Made by a program: the position numbers and the translations under genes. From Lates calcarifer (lineage: Eukaryota; Chordata; Actinopteri; Centropomidae): DNA of 64,000 bases. Shown in pieces: positions 28,265-41,719 of the stretch; position 1 is the stretch's first letter, and each line of letters opens with the position of its first letter. The notes under the pieces are model-generated. The model was given only the letters and a program-made list of their open reading frames with translations. It was not told the DNA's origin and searched no databases. The stretch is from the NCBI RefSeq assembly GCF_001640805.2, contig NC_066837.1, positions 26,436,857-26,500,856 on the forward strand. The letters run 5' to 3'.

Positions 28265-30240
28265 AGATTGTTTACAGTATTTCATAGAGCTTATGAAGTC
28301 TCAAAATGGGAACCGGAGCCAAAGTTGATAGGTCAGACACTACTGTAATACAAACACATTCCTGTAGCGAGAGTTCACATTTACCATAGAGGAGAACTTT
28401 AAAGGAACAAGGTAGAGTTAACCAAGGAAACACTAAAGACAAACTGTTGCTTGCTGCTCTGTTCAGTAGTATTTATGGTGCCAGAGGAAAAAGTGATTTA
28501 TCTTTGAAGGATTTATATATACAGTAAGGACCTATTGAATAGGCACTGATATGTGAAGAGAGCTATGTTTGGCTCAAAATTGGGGGTGGTTTAAGTTAAT
28601 AAGGGGCATATGTGGGAATATATAAGTTTATAATGTCCTATGAACATTGTTGTGGAAGCATTCACCAGATACCTTACAGCCTGCAGATGACGAGTTTCTG
28701 TTAAGGCTTGAAAACGAGAGAGCACAGTAGCCCCTTTTACTAAAGAAATACAACATGAAAGATTTACAGTATGGTAGTATGTTGAAGGTGTTAAATGGTG
28801 AATGGATTAATGAGTGAAGGAGAGTTGTTGTTTCCATTGTTGAGAATTAAGTGTAAGCAGGTGTATTGGAAAAGCTCAGATACTTGATGCTACGTTTATT
28901 TACCATAAAACGTTAAACCTTTAAGTGGCTTTATGTGAGCGGTTTTTGATCAGGTGTTAACTAACAGTATTCATTTGTGCTGACCACACCCTGAACACCC
29001 TATTCTTTTGCCAAACTCCTCTTTCTATGCCAATGATGCTGTTATCCATGTCTATGTGGAAATAATGCTCATGAGCAAACATACATTATGTAGAAGAAAT
29101 GGTCATTCACTATGTAAATTCCAATGACAAATACACAAACACAATGAGTGCAATGATAGAAATGCTACCCAGGCTTTAGTATGATTTTTGTATAGATATT
29201 AAAGTGGATGCCTAATGACAAATACAAGGCCTCTAAAAAGTCTATTGAATGTATGGATATTTTTGGTTTCTTTTGTTTTTGTGAGAAAAAAGAGTTTTTC
29301 CCAGTCACTTTTTGACTGGGGTATGCAAATTATTGCACAAATATAAGTGATTATTTTTTTTATTTTTGTTTTCTTCTGATAAACACTATCTCATCTTGCA
29401 TATCTTTTTCCAGATGTGTCATTCAGTTGTAATGTTTATGGAGTACCAGGTGGTGTATTTATCCATTTTGATGATGATATTTAAAGTGACTTTAAATAGC
29501 CACATGTGACAGTGCTTAAAAAAAGACTCTACCCACCATACTGTATGTAGAAAGACACTCAATGTAGTTAACAACACCTGGATGAAGTTAAGGTACGTAC
29601 TAGTACAGTAGTAGGACATCTATTGCCAAGAATGTATAGTCTTATTTACAGGTGCCCTTTCTGAGAATACCTTTTTAACTATATTTCTAATCTTAACCAA
29701 AGTCCTTTGATTAGACCTATAGTGCCAGATTTCTCTCTGCTCAAAGGTCCCATAGTGCTATATCCTGTACTGATATAGCATCCTGAGGTAATATTCACAT
29801 ATGTGCTAAAATACCTGCATTAACATTGTTTACAGGAATTCTTACCTAGTTTTCAGATTGTCTTTCTCCTTATGCCTTGGTTACTTTTCGTTGAGTATTT
29901 GTTTTGAGTGACTACATGAGATGGGCTATGGTTGTATTTTTTTTGTCTACTTCTTTGGAATAAACAGAATGAAATAAGATTTTTGAGGATATATGAAGAT
30001 TATGTTGTGATTTGTATCTGTGAATTATTAATGACTTTTTAAAAATTAAAATGTAATTTTAAGGCCAAATGCAGTGATTATGTGTGTCTGCCTTATTTAT
30101 AGAGCAAAATAAATCTCTGTCAATGAAAGTCTTTCTGTTTTCTGTCGCTTCAAATTTTGTATCCTGAATTGTTGACACAAATCTTGCTTATTATGTATTT
30201 ATTTGCTCTAGATTGAAATAAAGCTTTTTCTAGCCAGGCC
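28265..30240 (+). other. tex2: tex2 3' UTR
   Basis: About 2 kb of AT-rich sequence after the tex2 stop with no splice-like coding continuation. It is bounded by three successive poly(A) signals at 29959, 30108 and 30217. Confidence 0.6.
29959..30222 (+). terminator. Cluster of poly(A) signals ending tex2
   Basis: AATAAA hexamers at 29959-29964, 30108-30113 and 30217-30222. The last is followed within about 25 bp by GT-rich sequence (GGCAATGTCATTTGTT). They imply alternative 3' ends for tex2; the furthest leaves only about 315 bp before the ccdc40 X-box. Confidence 0.55.
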
Positions 30241-30537
30241 TGTAGGCAATGTCATTTGTTAACAATCACACCAATATATTTTAGACCTCTTTACACTGGT
30301 GGGGGAAACAATCATTCAGTATGTAAAAAATACCACAAATAGAAGCCTTACATTCTGAATGAATATCAGCAACGTAATGTACGATAATAAATTACAGTCA
30401 ACCGGGACCGTTAAAATGTAGCCTAGAATTAGGCAATTAAGGAAATGGGTGTATTCTTGATAAGCGTAAAGTATGAAAACCATGTTATGACGACTGGTAA
30501 TGATTTTATTACGCGCCGCCTCCAACGGAAGTTTACA

Positions 30538-30550
30538 GTTGCCTAGCAAC
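30538..30550 (+). promoter_or_regulatory. RFX X-box at the ccdc40 promoter
   Basis: GTTGCCTAGCAAC consists of two RFX half-sites (GTTGCC and AGCAAC) with a one-base spacer, one base shorter than the classical 14-bp palindrome. It lies 38 bp before a strong donor (GTAAGT at 30588) that would end the non-coding first exon and about 380 bp before the start codon. RFX factors are established activators of motile-cilium genes, of which CCDC40 is one, so the position makes functional sense. Occupancy is inferred. Confidence 0.75.
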
Positions 30551-30587
30551 GTCTGTGCTGTGGTTCATCAGTGACAGTGCCTCGGTG
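30551..30587 (+). other. ccdc40: Putative non-coding first exon of ccdc40
   Basis: Short ATG-free segment between the X-box and a GTAAGT donor at 30588. The transcription start is not visible: there is no TATA box and the sequence is moderately GC-rich, so its 5' limit is a guess. It would splice to the acceptor at 30924 (CTGTCACAG), five bases before the start codon. Confidence 0.45.
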
Positions 30588-30929
30588 GTAAGTACTGTAA
30601 AGCTTTACGTGGTGTCAGAATTAAACTATTGTTATTAAGTTAGTCAGAAAAAAGCTGTTTTTCTTGTACTCGTTCAGAGGCAAAGGTTAGCTGTCCACTT
30701 TTGTAACCGTGGGTTACTGTTTTCCTCGACCCTTCCGCCTTAGCTACCTTGACCGCTGTGACTGTGGAAACACTTTTCCATGATAAACAAGTTACCGCTA
30801 AGCTAGCGTTAGGAAATGCTGTCGTTTGTGTTTTGTCTGTTTGTCTGTGTTTGTTTAGTTAATAATAGTTAAAGAAGAGAAAACTCCGAAATAAGATGAA
30901 AATATACCACCGTTACTGTCACAGGTCCA

Positions 30930-33900
30930 ATGCAGAGCCCTGAAGGTGAGGGAGGTGAGGGAGCCTGGGAGGAGGCACGGTCCAGCCAAGATGACAAGGA
31001 CACCAAGCTACAGGAGGAACTTGATAAAGAAGCAGAGAACAGGGGAGCAACTGTCCCACCTGAGGTATACTATGTGAGGAATCAAATACCCATGTAACTC
31101 TTATTATTAGTTATTGTTGTTGTTGTTTTTCTCTTTTTAGTCTTTTATCAACTCCTTATGAAGACATTATGATCTTTGTTTCCTCTTTTGTCCAGGTGCT
31201 GTGATGTCTTTACTGTCTTTACTCTTAACAAGGACCTAAAGTTTATTACACAATTGCATACAGTCAGTATTAGTCCTAAAGAAAAACATTTGCTTTAAAC
31301 ATGCATTGTCTGTATCTTAATCCGGCTCACAGGATCAGACAGGACCAGAGGCTGATGACTCTGCCCCTCAGCCTCACCCTGACCTCAGTGGTACAGATGA
31401 AGACTTCCCTGTGGCCACACATTTAGGTAAGTCACACACTAACTCTGTTGTGGATTTGCATTTCAAAGATTTTTAACTAGCAAATGTAACACAGAAATCT
31501 GTGCAGATAAAAAGTAAAACAGATTATTTCGTCTGGTTTGCTTAGGATCCGCTAACCTTTAATGACTTTTAATTGAATACAATACACTTTATTGTTCAAG
31601 GGCAGGAGGGCCTAAGATTACACCACCTTCATTAACTTAAACTTTATTGTTGCTAACAATGGTTGCAGTGAACAAAAGGAATAACAAAGAAAGTGTAGGT
31701 CAGTAAATAGAGAAAAAAGTATATATGTGTAGGTTCAGTGTCACTCATCAGCACATGTCATTTTTCACATCTTTATTTTCTTGGTTGATAAAGAATAACT
31801 TGATTTTTCTGTGTTTCAGTGCAAGACAATTTTCATCTGGTTCCCATGACATCTCACCTCTCAAACCTTAATACATCAGAAGACATGGAGGAGCAGGAGC
31901 CACTGCTGGAGAATGAGGAAGAGGAAGAGTTCATTTTTCTTGATCCTGAACATGTTAGTGCCCTCTCCTTCAATATGTATGCAATCTGTTTATATGTATT
32001 AAATGAAAAGATTTTGTATTACTGCTCCTCAAGCAGAATGATCGTTATCAATGTCTCGTCTGTGTGTCTAGTATATTAACGTATTAAGTGCAATGGTAAC
32101 ACTGCACAGTATCAGCACAGCCCTCCAAAAGTTATGTTGATGCTGCACAGAGATGAGGTTGCCTTCATTCATAGACATCTGCAGCACAGTGAGTTTATAA
32201 ACATTATACCAGATGTCTTGCATTCCCAGTGTCATGTCAGTGATGCTATGTTTGATCTGTTGGCAGCCCCTGGTCAGAAGGCAACAAGCTGCCCTGAACA
32301 GCCAGCTGAGCAAGCAGCTGGAGAGGATCAACCTACAACTGAAGGAAAAGGTTAAAAGAAAGATATATTTTATCTGCTTTTTTCTTTTCTTTTCACACCT
32401 TCGCTCTTTTAGTTCTCACATACACAAATGGACACATACAGCTGTTAAAGACTCATACACATCATACATGTACAGGTAAATTTTCACAGACTTGACATCT
32501 ATAGGGTCTCAGCATGTCCAGAAGATGGTGCTGTTGACCTGTATAGAAATTTCATTTGCACTAAAAAAAAAAAAAGATTGTTTCTTTTGTGCAGCGTGCA
32601 AGACCGAGCATAAAAATAAAACATGAACAGAAAAATCAACAATAAAAAACTGATTAAGCTTGTGTGTAAGAAAAAGGAAAACTACAGTAAAACAGAGACT
32701 ACGTGAGACTGTCTTGACAATTTGTTGTCAGATTCCTGTCTGTGCTCTCTTTTCCACTGCCACAGCTGGCAATGGAGAAGGCAGATGCCAGCCATGTGCA
32801 AGAGAATGGTGTTGAGATGTTCAGGCTTCAGGAGCAGCTGGCCAGACTCCATGCTAGGCTGGAGGACCGTCATCAGATCAAAGCTCAGGCTGAAGCCAAA
32901 CATCGGCAGGCGCAGGATCAGCTGGAGGCAACAAAGAGCCAGTATTCCAGTACTGCCAGCCAGGCCAGCAAAGCCAAAGCCAATGGTGAGACTGAATTGC
33001 CATTTCGTGGTCTTGCCTTGGTGCTGATCCTGGATTATATTTCATTCTGACTGTGTTGCACCATTTACTTTAAGCCCTTATGAACAAATCTAAGATAACT
33101 TATTAAACCTGTGATGATTATTGTGTTTAAAAATATGAGTAAAATCTAACATAGTAAAGTTGAGTTTGGCCTATATGTCCTGAAAATTGTGAATCATTTT
33201 GTAATTATTATCTAATTTAAAATCCAGAAACCACAATCTGGAGCTTCACACAATTAATTAATAATGAATTAGTGAGCGGCATGCATTTGTCTCTGACATA
33301 AAGATACACATGTTCTGTACAACTGCAGATGTTGATTGTCTTTGCAGAAGCCATGTGGATTGAAACACATGGGTCTATATTTTAGAGCTACATGATTAGA
33401 CTTTATATCAGGTCAAATTGCAATATAAAGTTGAATATTTGTACAGAAGATTCAACAGTTAAATCTGAATTGAAATTAGATTAGAATTTAGTGAAATTAA
33501 ACCAAACTGATTTGAAACTTCATCTTGTCACTGCATAGTAGGCTTTTTATTAAATCAGCAACAGTTGAACAGAATCTGTGTCAGTTCACATTTCCAAAAC
33601 TACAGATTTGAGGCATTCTGTTCATTTTTACTCCTGTGTATCTTCTCCATAGTGTCCCAGCTACAGGCGGAGATTGACAACTTGAAGCTGCACCTCATCT
33701 TCACACAGGGAGTTAGTGAAGATCTGCATTCTAATGTCAAAGCCGTGAAGAATGCTAGACGCAAAGCCGGAGCTGAGAATGACCAGGCTGAAGAGCAGAA
33801 ACTGAAGCAGGTGGACAGGATTCAATTCAACTCAATTCAGTATTATTTATATTGCGCCAAATCACAACAAAAGTCATCTCAAGGCACTTTTCATGTAGAG

Positions 33901-36900
33901 CAGGTCTAGACCATACATAGCATAACATGGGTTCCATGTAAAAAATGTAAAGTGATACCAGTATAACAGTAGTAGTAATGATAGTAGTGATAATTACAGT
34001 ATTAATTGCAAACATAGTGATAAAACAAATAGCAGTACATGTAATTTCTAATTAATGAAGACAGCACATTAAATCATCAGCTCTTTGAAAACTGTGACTG
34101 CTCTAGGCTTTACCATTGATTGATATACTGTTATTAATTGAAAATTCTCTTGTGACATCAGGATTTGTATGTGGAGCGTCTAACAAAGGACATGGAGAGA
34201 CTGACGCAGCAGATAGCCATGTATGAGGTCCAGGCCAGTGCTCAAGCAGAGGAGACACAGGCAGCCAAAGAGGCCCACACTGAGGTAACTTTAGTATGAA
34301 ATGAGACAGATAACTATACATACATATATATATCCTCCTTTTGGTTTCCTCCAACTCCTGAAAGCAAAATATTACCATGCAGTCAGTTTTTGCAAACATT
34401 TTGCATAACAACATTTTGGATATTATATTTGGATATTATCTTTGAATTCAATCGCTGCAAGTGACATTTGTCACATTACACATCTTTCATCTTCATCCTT
34501 CATTTAATATAAAGTTATTAATTACTGAACTTCCAAATGTACACAATATAAATCAAAATGCTAATTAATGCAATCAATATTGAAAATTGGTCTTAAGCTT
34601 ATAGAGTATATCTTCGCAGTAAGTGATAATGAACAGTATGTGAAGGGGCAGTATTGGCTTGATTTGATGGACATAAGTCATCAGTCTCACATGAGGCTAT
34701 GTTGTTGAACCCATTCAATGATTTCCCTCAGAACAAAATTTTTTGATCTGTTGAACCAAATGTAAAATTCTAATATAGAATTTATATTCTAGTATTCTAT
34801 GAGTGGTGGTGAAGTAAGTAATACAAAATTGGTCCCTACACATGTCCAGTCATGTTCGTGTTTGTGTGCAGGCTGAGATGGAAATGCAGTCTCTGGTGAT
34901 GGTGCGTAAACAGCTGCTACAGCAGTGGAACAGCAGTCTGATGGGTATGAGGAGACGAGATGAGGCCTTCAACGCAATGCAGGAAGCTGTGCGGTGAGAA
35001 TTAGGGCAAGGGAGGGCTGAATATCAATATGCTCCTGATCCACTTTAATGCTCTAATGCATTTCAAACATACATGTGACTCCCTGCTAAAGCACTCATTT
35101 CAGCATATGCAGATGTATGTACAAAATACAACATCATATTTATAGGACACATAATATTATATATTATAACCTGAGGTTTAAATAGAAAGGTGAAATGATG
35201 AACTCACACATTCCTTTCTGGTGTACGTGTTTCCCTCAGTGCGACTGAGCACCAGGTGATCTTACTGGACAGAGAGATTGAGGGCTACAAGAAATCCACC
35301 ACTGAAGAGCAGGAACAAAATGAGACACTGACCATGCAGCTGAACTGGTCACAGATGGACGTAGCCACCTCCAAAAAGCTGATCAGTCAGAAGCAGGCCC
35401 AGCAAGAGGCTCTGCAGGCCCACTACAGCACCTGCCTCCGCACTCTGAGGGAGACAGAGCGCACCCTTGCCAGGCTCACAAAGGTAGATGGAGGACAAAT
35501 TCCTCTTTGTTTGTCCAGAAGGTGTTTGTCTCACTATCTTCTTACCTTCTCTGTAACTATTTCACACACTGATTGTTGCATTCTTTCTTTGCTCCTGTCC
35601 TTCATCATTCTAGGAAACCAGCACCTACCAGGCTGAAGTGAATGATCAGAGGAGGCAGTTGGAGAAAGAGAGTGCTGTGCGTCTGGAGTTGGAGGACAAG
35701 ATCATGACTCACATGCAGCAGAAGCTCACCCACAACAAGGCTGCCAAGTACTCCCAACGGCTCACCAGCAAGATAACCGCACTCAAGAAAGAAAAGGTAA
35801 AGATGGGTTATAAAATGCATCCACAATGCTCTGACAGTAAAGAATCCTTCCATATACTCAGTAGTAATTAGGTTGTAATTCTCATTATTATATTATTTAA
35901 TATACAGGGTATTTTTCAAAATGGGGTGTTCTAGTTAGAAGATTTAGTATTATACTTCTATAAAGTTGAGAAACTCACTGAAGACAGAGATAAAAAGAAT
36001 GGTCAAAATTGAAGCAGTGTAAGCCAAAAATGTCCTGATTTATTTCCTAATATAGGAATCAAAAACAGCTGGATCCTACATTTCCTGTGATGCAGTTCAA
36101 TAGCATCTTCCATTAGACTTCCCCTCCCTCCTGCATGCCCACTTTATTCAAAATTTTTGTTTCACTCATTGTCTCTTTCTCCCCCTTAGATCTCTCACCT
36201 GTGGCAGCTGGAGAATGAGGTGGTGGCTGTAAGACTAGAGAGCAGTGAGGTCAGCCAACATCTGGACAGCCTGGCCCTCACTCAGGAGGCCCTAGATGAG
36301 GAGATCACAAAGTACAACAAGCTAATCACATCCAACCAGGCTAAGATTTCTTCCTTCATTACAACAGTCGGGCAGAAGCAGGCCACCATCGCCAACTATA
36401 ATAGAAAGATCTCTCAAATCGCAGCCAGCACTGGGGTGAGAGATTCTGTGAGGGATTTGATCCCTGGATGTCTGTTATTTATGTGGATAAATCAATGAAA
36501 AGATCTTTGAATTCTGAATATGACAGCTATATAAGTGCATTGAAACTTAACAATCAGATGTATAGTGAAAATCACTTTGTGATTTGTGTGCATCCATTCC
36601 CAGCATGAAGACCTGAGTCCTCTGCAAATCAAGGTAGAGGCACTGATGGCCCAGATTGAAGAGCTGGCAGCAAGTATTAAGAATGACCAGCAGCTCTGGA
36701 TGAGACGACAGGGGACTCTAGTAGGACTGACCCAGGAGATAGAAGCCAACAGAAAGGACATGCTTAAACTGCAGACAGAGTACACTGGCATGCAGCAGAA
36801 AAAAATACGCTTGGAGAGTAAGTAATGTCATAAAGACACACACACATGTACCAATAGACAAACAGGTCAATCAGTGAAAGTCAATTGTCAGTCAGTTATA

Positions 36901-39900
36901 AATACAAAGGCTCCTAGTAATCTTGAGTGAGTAAATGACATGTCTGAGGATGTAACTATTTGTGAGAATTATAAAACTGTTTGTATAGTAAAATCAGTCA
37001 CACATACTATTTACACTTCCATTTGCACTCATACTTGATATGTCCAACCGCTCCAGGTCAAATTGAAGCAGAGCACCAAGAGCGGACAGAGCTGGAGAAG
37101 AATGCAAAGAGTCTGAGGGGAGATTTGGTGAAGCTCAACACCCTGCTCAGCAAGAACGGACAGCTCAGCCATGCACTGGAGCAGGAAAATGCTCTGATAG
37201 AGACAGATTTCCTTCACAGACTTAAGGCACGACATTGGTTGTTAAATTGATCTTTAATTTATCAAGTTATATTCTGCAGTTTTATGACTGTAAATGTTTA
37301 TTAAATATAGTGTAATATGTTTAGGAGGCAGAGCGTGAGTCAATTGAGATTCAGATGAAACACGAGAAGACCCAGGAGGAAAAGGAGAGACTCCTCAACA
37401 GTCTGGTGGAGGCTGAGTCAGTCACATATTGGTTTTATGCTTTTTCAGTATGAGTTAATATTCCTCTTTATATTTCTTTCTTTTATAAATCTCTTTATGC
37501 AAAAAATAGTTGATGGTATATTGGTAGGGCTAATTGTAGATCACTTCTTAGAAAGCAGTTAACATATGAGATAATATTTGAATAAACTGTTTCATAAATA
37601 TCAAGACATTGTTTGCAATAATTAGTACATATCTACTGAATTGAAATCACTCAGTAATTGACAGCCCATGTCAGTCTGGTTTTGTCTTTTTTTCCCTATG
37701 CATCAACAGCTCATATCTCCCATACTGGATGCTTTTCTCTTTTTTAATATGCACCCTTTGTTGTTTGCATGTTTCCTGCAGACGGCAGATCATGCTATGG
37801 GAGAAGAAGACCCAGCTTGTAAAAGAGACTCGTTCAGCTGTGGACTCTGAAGTGGGCCAAGGAGACATCCAGATCATGAAGGCTGAGATACACCGCATGG
37901 AGGTAAACACAGTGCACACAATAAGATTATACTGAGGGACAATAAACTGTAATGCTGAGTTTTCATTCAGTGCAGAGCACTTTGTCGATACATAACTGTC
38001 ACTTCTCCTTTAATTTATAAGCTATGTGATCTTTGTGAGATCCAAAATTTCACTACAGTACTTGTGCTGTAATACAGTTCTGCAGGATTAAGAAGTCCAA
38101 TAAATCCTGACATTACACCACCAGTGCAAATGGCTAGCCATCACCAGGAGGTGCTCAAGACAGAGGACCATTTTTATGAGCTGCTTTTACACATGGGCTG
38201 CAAACCTGAAATTTTGTAGACGTTTCTTGTGTATGTGTAAAGGCAAATATCTGAGTAAATCTGACTTTATTCTGACAGCAAGCAAGTGGGCATGTTGATG
38301 ATGTTTTGGCCTGCAGCGCTGGTCTTGTGAGAACGCACCTCACACAGACATTCTCTGAGTGTGTGCTGCATGTGTGAAAGGGCAACCAGAGAATGTATGG
38401 ACCTGATAATCTGGACATCGCCAATGAAGGGGGTATCACAACCAAAATAAAGGCTCTAAGCTCAAGGCCACACGTTGGGCTGTGCCTTATATCTGCCATA
38501 CCTTGTAAAAAACCCTCAAACTCAGTCATTTAGTTTGCTCATTGGTATCAACAGAAATAGGAACACAGCACAAACAGATAGACATACTTTAAATTGTGTA
38601 ATCCTGACAGAAAAATCAAAGCATACATACAAGATATTTCAATATGCTGCTACTTTGGAGCTCTGTCAATGTTCTTTATCAAAAACAGTTTTTTTTAACT
38701 TATTCATCACAAGGTATAAGAAAGTCTTTAAGATAAATTGGCATCAAAACAATACCATAGTATTTGGTGTGGGTAAATCAAACATGTAGCGTGAGCAAAA
38801 ATTAATGGCTGAGTCTATGGAGTAAATTTTCAGTAGGTAAGATCAGTAAAGCATCATTATTGATCTCACCTACAGAATTGAAGTACAATTAAATTTATGT
38901 TTTGTGAGCTTGTGTTAATGTTTGCATACACTCTCAATATATGCGTGTCTATGTAGGTGCGACTCAACCAGCAGATGAAGCAGCAGGAGCGGCTGCTGCG
39001 AGAGAGCGAAGCAACTGTGGCAAGGAGGGAGACCATTGTTCTCCGTAGAGAGGCCATGATCCACAGCTCCCAAAAACAAACAACAAAAGGCGAGCTGAAC
39101 CGCTTCATACAGGGCCTGCAGCGCAAGATCCAGGACACACACAAGGTAGGAGGCATGGATTTTCCATGTCTGTGTATGTAACTGAAGCACAGCTATCTCA
39201 TATACGGTGTGTATGTCTTCAGCATGTGACAGAGTGTGAGCAGGTGATCAGGGAGCTGCAGCAGAGCCAGATGAGTCTGAGTGACAGGCTTGCACAGCAA
39301 AAGCAGCAGCTGATGGAACTGTGCGGCACCAGCTACGTCCTTGACCCTGACTTTGTAAATCTCCAGGATACCAAAGACAGGGTAAGGAGCATACACATAA
39401 ATAACACATAAATACATACTACCATGTGAGTTCACTGTACCTCTGCTTTAAAATGTTGTTTTGCCAGTTTCTATTTATATATTATACTGCTTTGTACACA
39501 TTGTGTGGTTGACTGACTTCACTGTCTTGAAATCTGATAGTAATAAAATAATAAAGTAAATATAAAGCAATAAAGTATTAAACGATATCTGGTATGTATC
39601 AATCAAGTCTCCATTTAGAACCGAAATATGTGCCCTTCTTCCAGTAACTGTTGTGTAACTCTAATGATTCGATGAGGGTGTGGTAAGAAAGCATTTTTCC
39701 CTGGGCCATGTATCCATTGTCACAGTTTTCCACTCATGGAACCCACTCCCACCAACCAAGAATAGTAGATGTATACATTTTCTCATGGTTTTCCAGCTTT
39801 CATGTTCCAATGTAAGTTTTCTAACAGGTGAAAGCATAAAACATATCCACACTCTTTCTTTATCCCACCCCACCTAGAACCTAGCCCACCTGGTGGCTCT

Positions 39901-40129
39901 ACAGAGCAGGACGAAGAAGCTGCAGGGGGTGTGTGAGGGCAGCTACAAAGCCTCGTCCACCAGCGAGTCAGTAGGAACCACTCTGCAAAGCCAGACAGAG
40001 CGTGTGCACACCACAAGCACCATCCTGCACCGTGTGTGTGAGGAGTTCCCCCAGCACCAAGGGGCACTCCGCAGGCTGTCACTAGCTCTGGCAGCACGCG
40101 CACATGTCCTGGATAAGGAGACGTCCTGA
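30930..40129 (+). CDS. ccdc40: CCDC40, axonemal coiled-coil ruler protein (18 coding exons)
   Basis: Coding exons by my calls: 30930-31064, 31333-31426, 31820-31953, 32267-32350, 32766-32985, 33653-33810, 34162-34284, 34872-34993, 35240-35483, 35614-35796, 36190-36435, 36604-36817, 37057-37226, 37325-37416, 37782-37902, 38957-39145, 39223-39381, 39878-40129. The frame is continuous for 979 residues; human CCDC40 is 1142 with a longer acidic N-terminus. Seen: about 120 residues of acidic, Gln/Glu-rich N-terminus ending [14 protein letters not shown], then almost unbroken heptad-type coiled coil to the C-terminus. Blocks that match the human protein include [30 protein letters not shown] and [17 protein letters not shown]. 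Family knowledge: CCDC40 pairs with CCDC39 to form the 96-nm ruler on the axonemal doublet and is needed for inner dynein arms and the nexin-dynein regulatory complex; loss causes primary ciliary dyskinesia. Several donors are weak (GTTAGT, GTTAAA, GTGGAC), and the intron after 37226 appears to use a GC donor. The poly(A) signal is at 40322. Confidence 0.94.
33817..33915 (+). mobile_element. Teleost non-coding interspersed element, short copy
   Basis: TATTTATATTGCGCCAAATC, TCTCAAGGCACTTTTCATGT and AGAGCAGGTCTAGACCATA match the element at 20532. The copy is truncated and starts only about six bases after the exon ending at 33810, so it directly abuts the splice donor of that ccdc40 exon. Confidence 0.7.
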
Positions 40130-40321
40130 GGAGAGGAGAGGTTATAGGCATGACAATGAGTACAGGAGAGGAAATGCAGAGGATGGAAAGTGAGTAAATA
40201 TGAGGTTAAGATAAGAAAGTTTAGATAAGTGATAACTTGTGAAGAATGAGAGGTATTTAGTTTGGTGTTTGCATTCTGTTAAGCTTTGAAATGAAAAACT
40301 GATTGTGAAACAGTGTTATCA

Positions 40322-40327
40322 AATAAA
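40322..40327 (+). terminator. ccdc40 poly(A) signal
   Basis: AATAAA 193 bp after the ccdc40 stop, followed by a T/G-rich stretch (CTTTCTTGGTGTTTGG). It would give a short 3' UTR. Confidence 0.6.
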
Positions 40328-40754
40328 CACTCATGAAACCAGAGCATAAACAATTAAATCTTTCTTGGTGTTTGGCTTTTTCAATCCAGCTGCCAGTTAC
40401 TGATTTGTGGTTCAAATTAAAGGGTTGCTTGTGACAACTGTAAATGCATCAGTGACAAAAAAAAACATTCTAATTCCCTGCTGGATAACCTAATCATTCA
40501 GTGGTATAAGCATATATACCTTTCTTTTGTTCAAATATTGACAAAGGCAGGACAGCAGCACATTTCATAGATTCATCATTTCTTTATTCCCTGCCTCATT
40601 TTGCAATTTAAACATTATCAGTGTTGGTCAGTGCAGGCAGCATGTGTAGGCTGAGCAATAATACTGTACTGGTTATTTCTGTTGACTGTGGATGAAACAG
40701 CGCTTTTTTCATTAAAACAGTATTTTATAGCATTAGTCATCAAACAGCAACAAA

Positions 40755-40818
40755 CCCAATGTCAGCTGGGATTGGCTCCATCCCCCACCCTCTCAACCCC
40801 CTAAGGATGGATGGATGG
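40755..40818 (+). repeat. Common teleost repeat, 3' fragment, sense
   Basis: CCCAATGTCAGCTGGGATTG, GCTCCATCCCCCACC and a GGATGGATGGATGG end are the terminal part of the family described at 14522. Confidence 0.7.
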
Positions 40819-41719
40819 TATGGGAGTTCCAGCAAGATATTCTTTTTACACTTTGCTTTGTGGGTATTTTTTCCTTTTTCTCTCTCTAGTAAAGTTTGTT
40901 AAGTTGGATTTACATATGCCAGTGCACAGTAAACACACTGATATCTCGCATATTAACTTCCAAAGTACTATGACAGTTAGTACATAGTTCATATTGCATG
41001 CAAGTAATATCTTCTATAAAACTGCAGCACAGCTAAACAATATTTTGGCTATTGATTTTCCCATTGTGCACCATAGGCATTTTACTATCAAGTACCCACA
41101 TCACCTGGAAGTTATCTCACCTGCCACTTTGTTAAAGTGACATCCGGCGAAAAACTGTGATTAACCTAGCATCATCAACATGTACACTTTACTGTTAAAA
41201 CATTACATAAAGGAATAAAGGAATGCTGCTTGTTTGCACTGCATCAAGGGTCAGGGCTCAATTACTGTTCTTACTGCCTCAGTAGTGGTTTTGGGTTATT
41301 TTTGGCCATGGCCATGAATCTTGTACACTTATGATGACATGATTGTATTATCATGTGATTTGCTGTGAATGCACAAAAAGCTTTAACTGGCCAGATAGAA
41401 CAGTATTATTGTGTTTAATGATTGGCAAGCCATCAACACTGAAACCTGTAATACATTTTAATTACTACAGTGTTAGTCATCTGTGTGGTTTTGCAGTAGC
41501 ACCTGCACCACAGATGTACCCTCATAAACTGCTACTGAAATTAACTGATCACACCCGTCCTGGCTAATGTGTTTCACACTATGTCTGTAATTTCAAGCAC
41601 TAAGATGAATAACATGTGCCACTTGTCCAATACCTGCCTGCGAAACAAAGCACCTACGGGCCTTTCTTCACAGCAACACCTCTGCTGAATGTGACAGTGA
41701 CGTCAAGTGATTTCAACAC

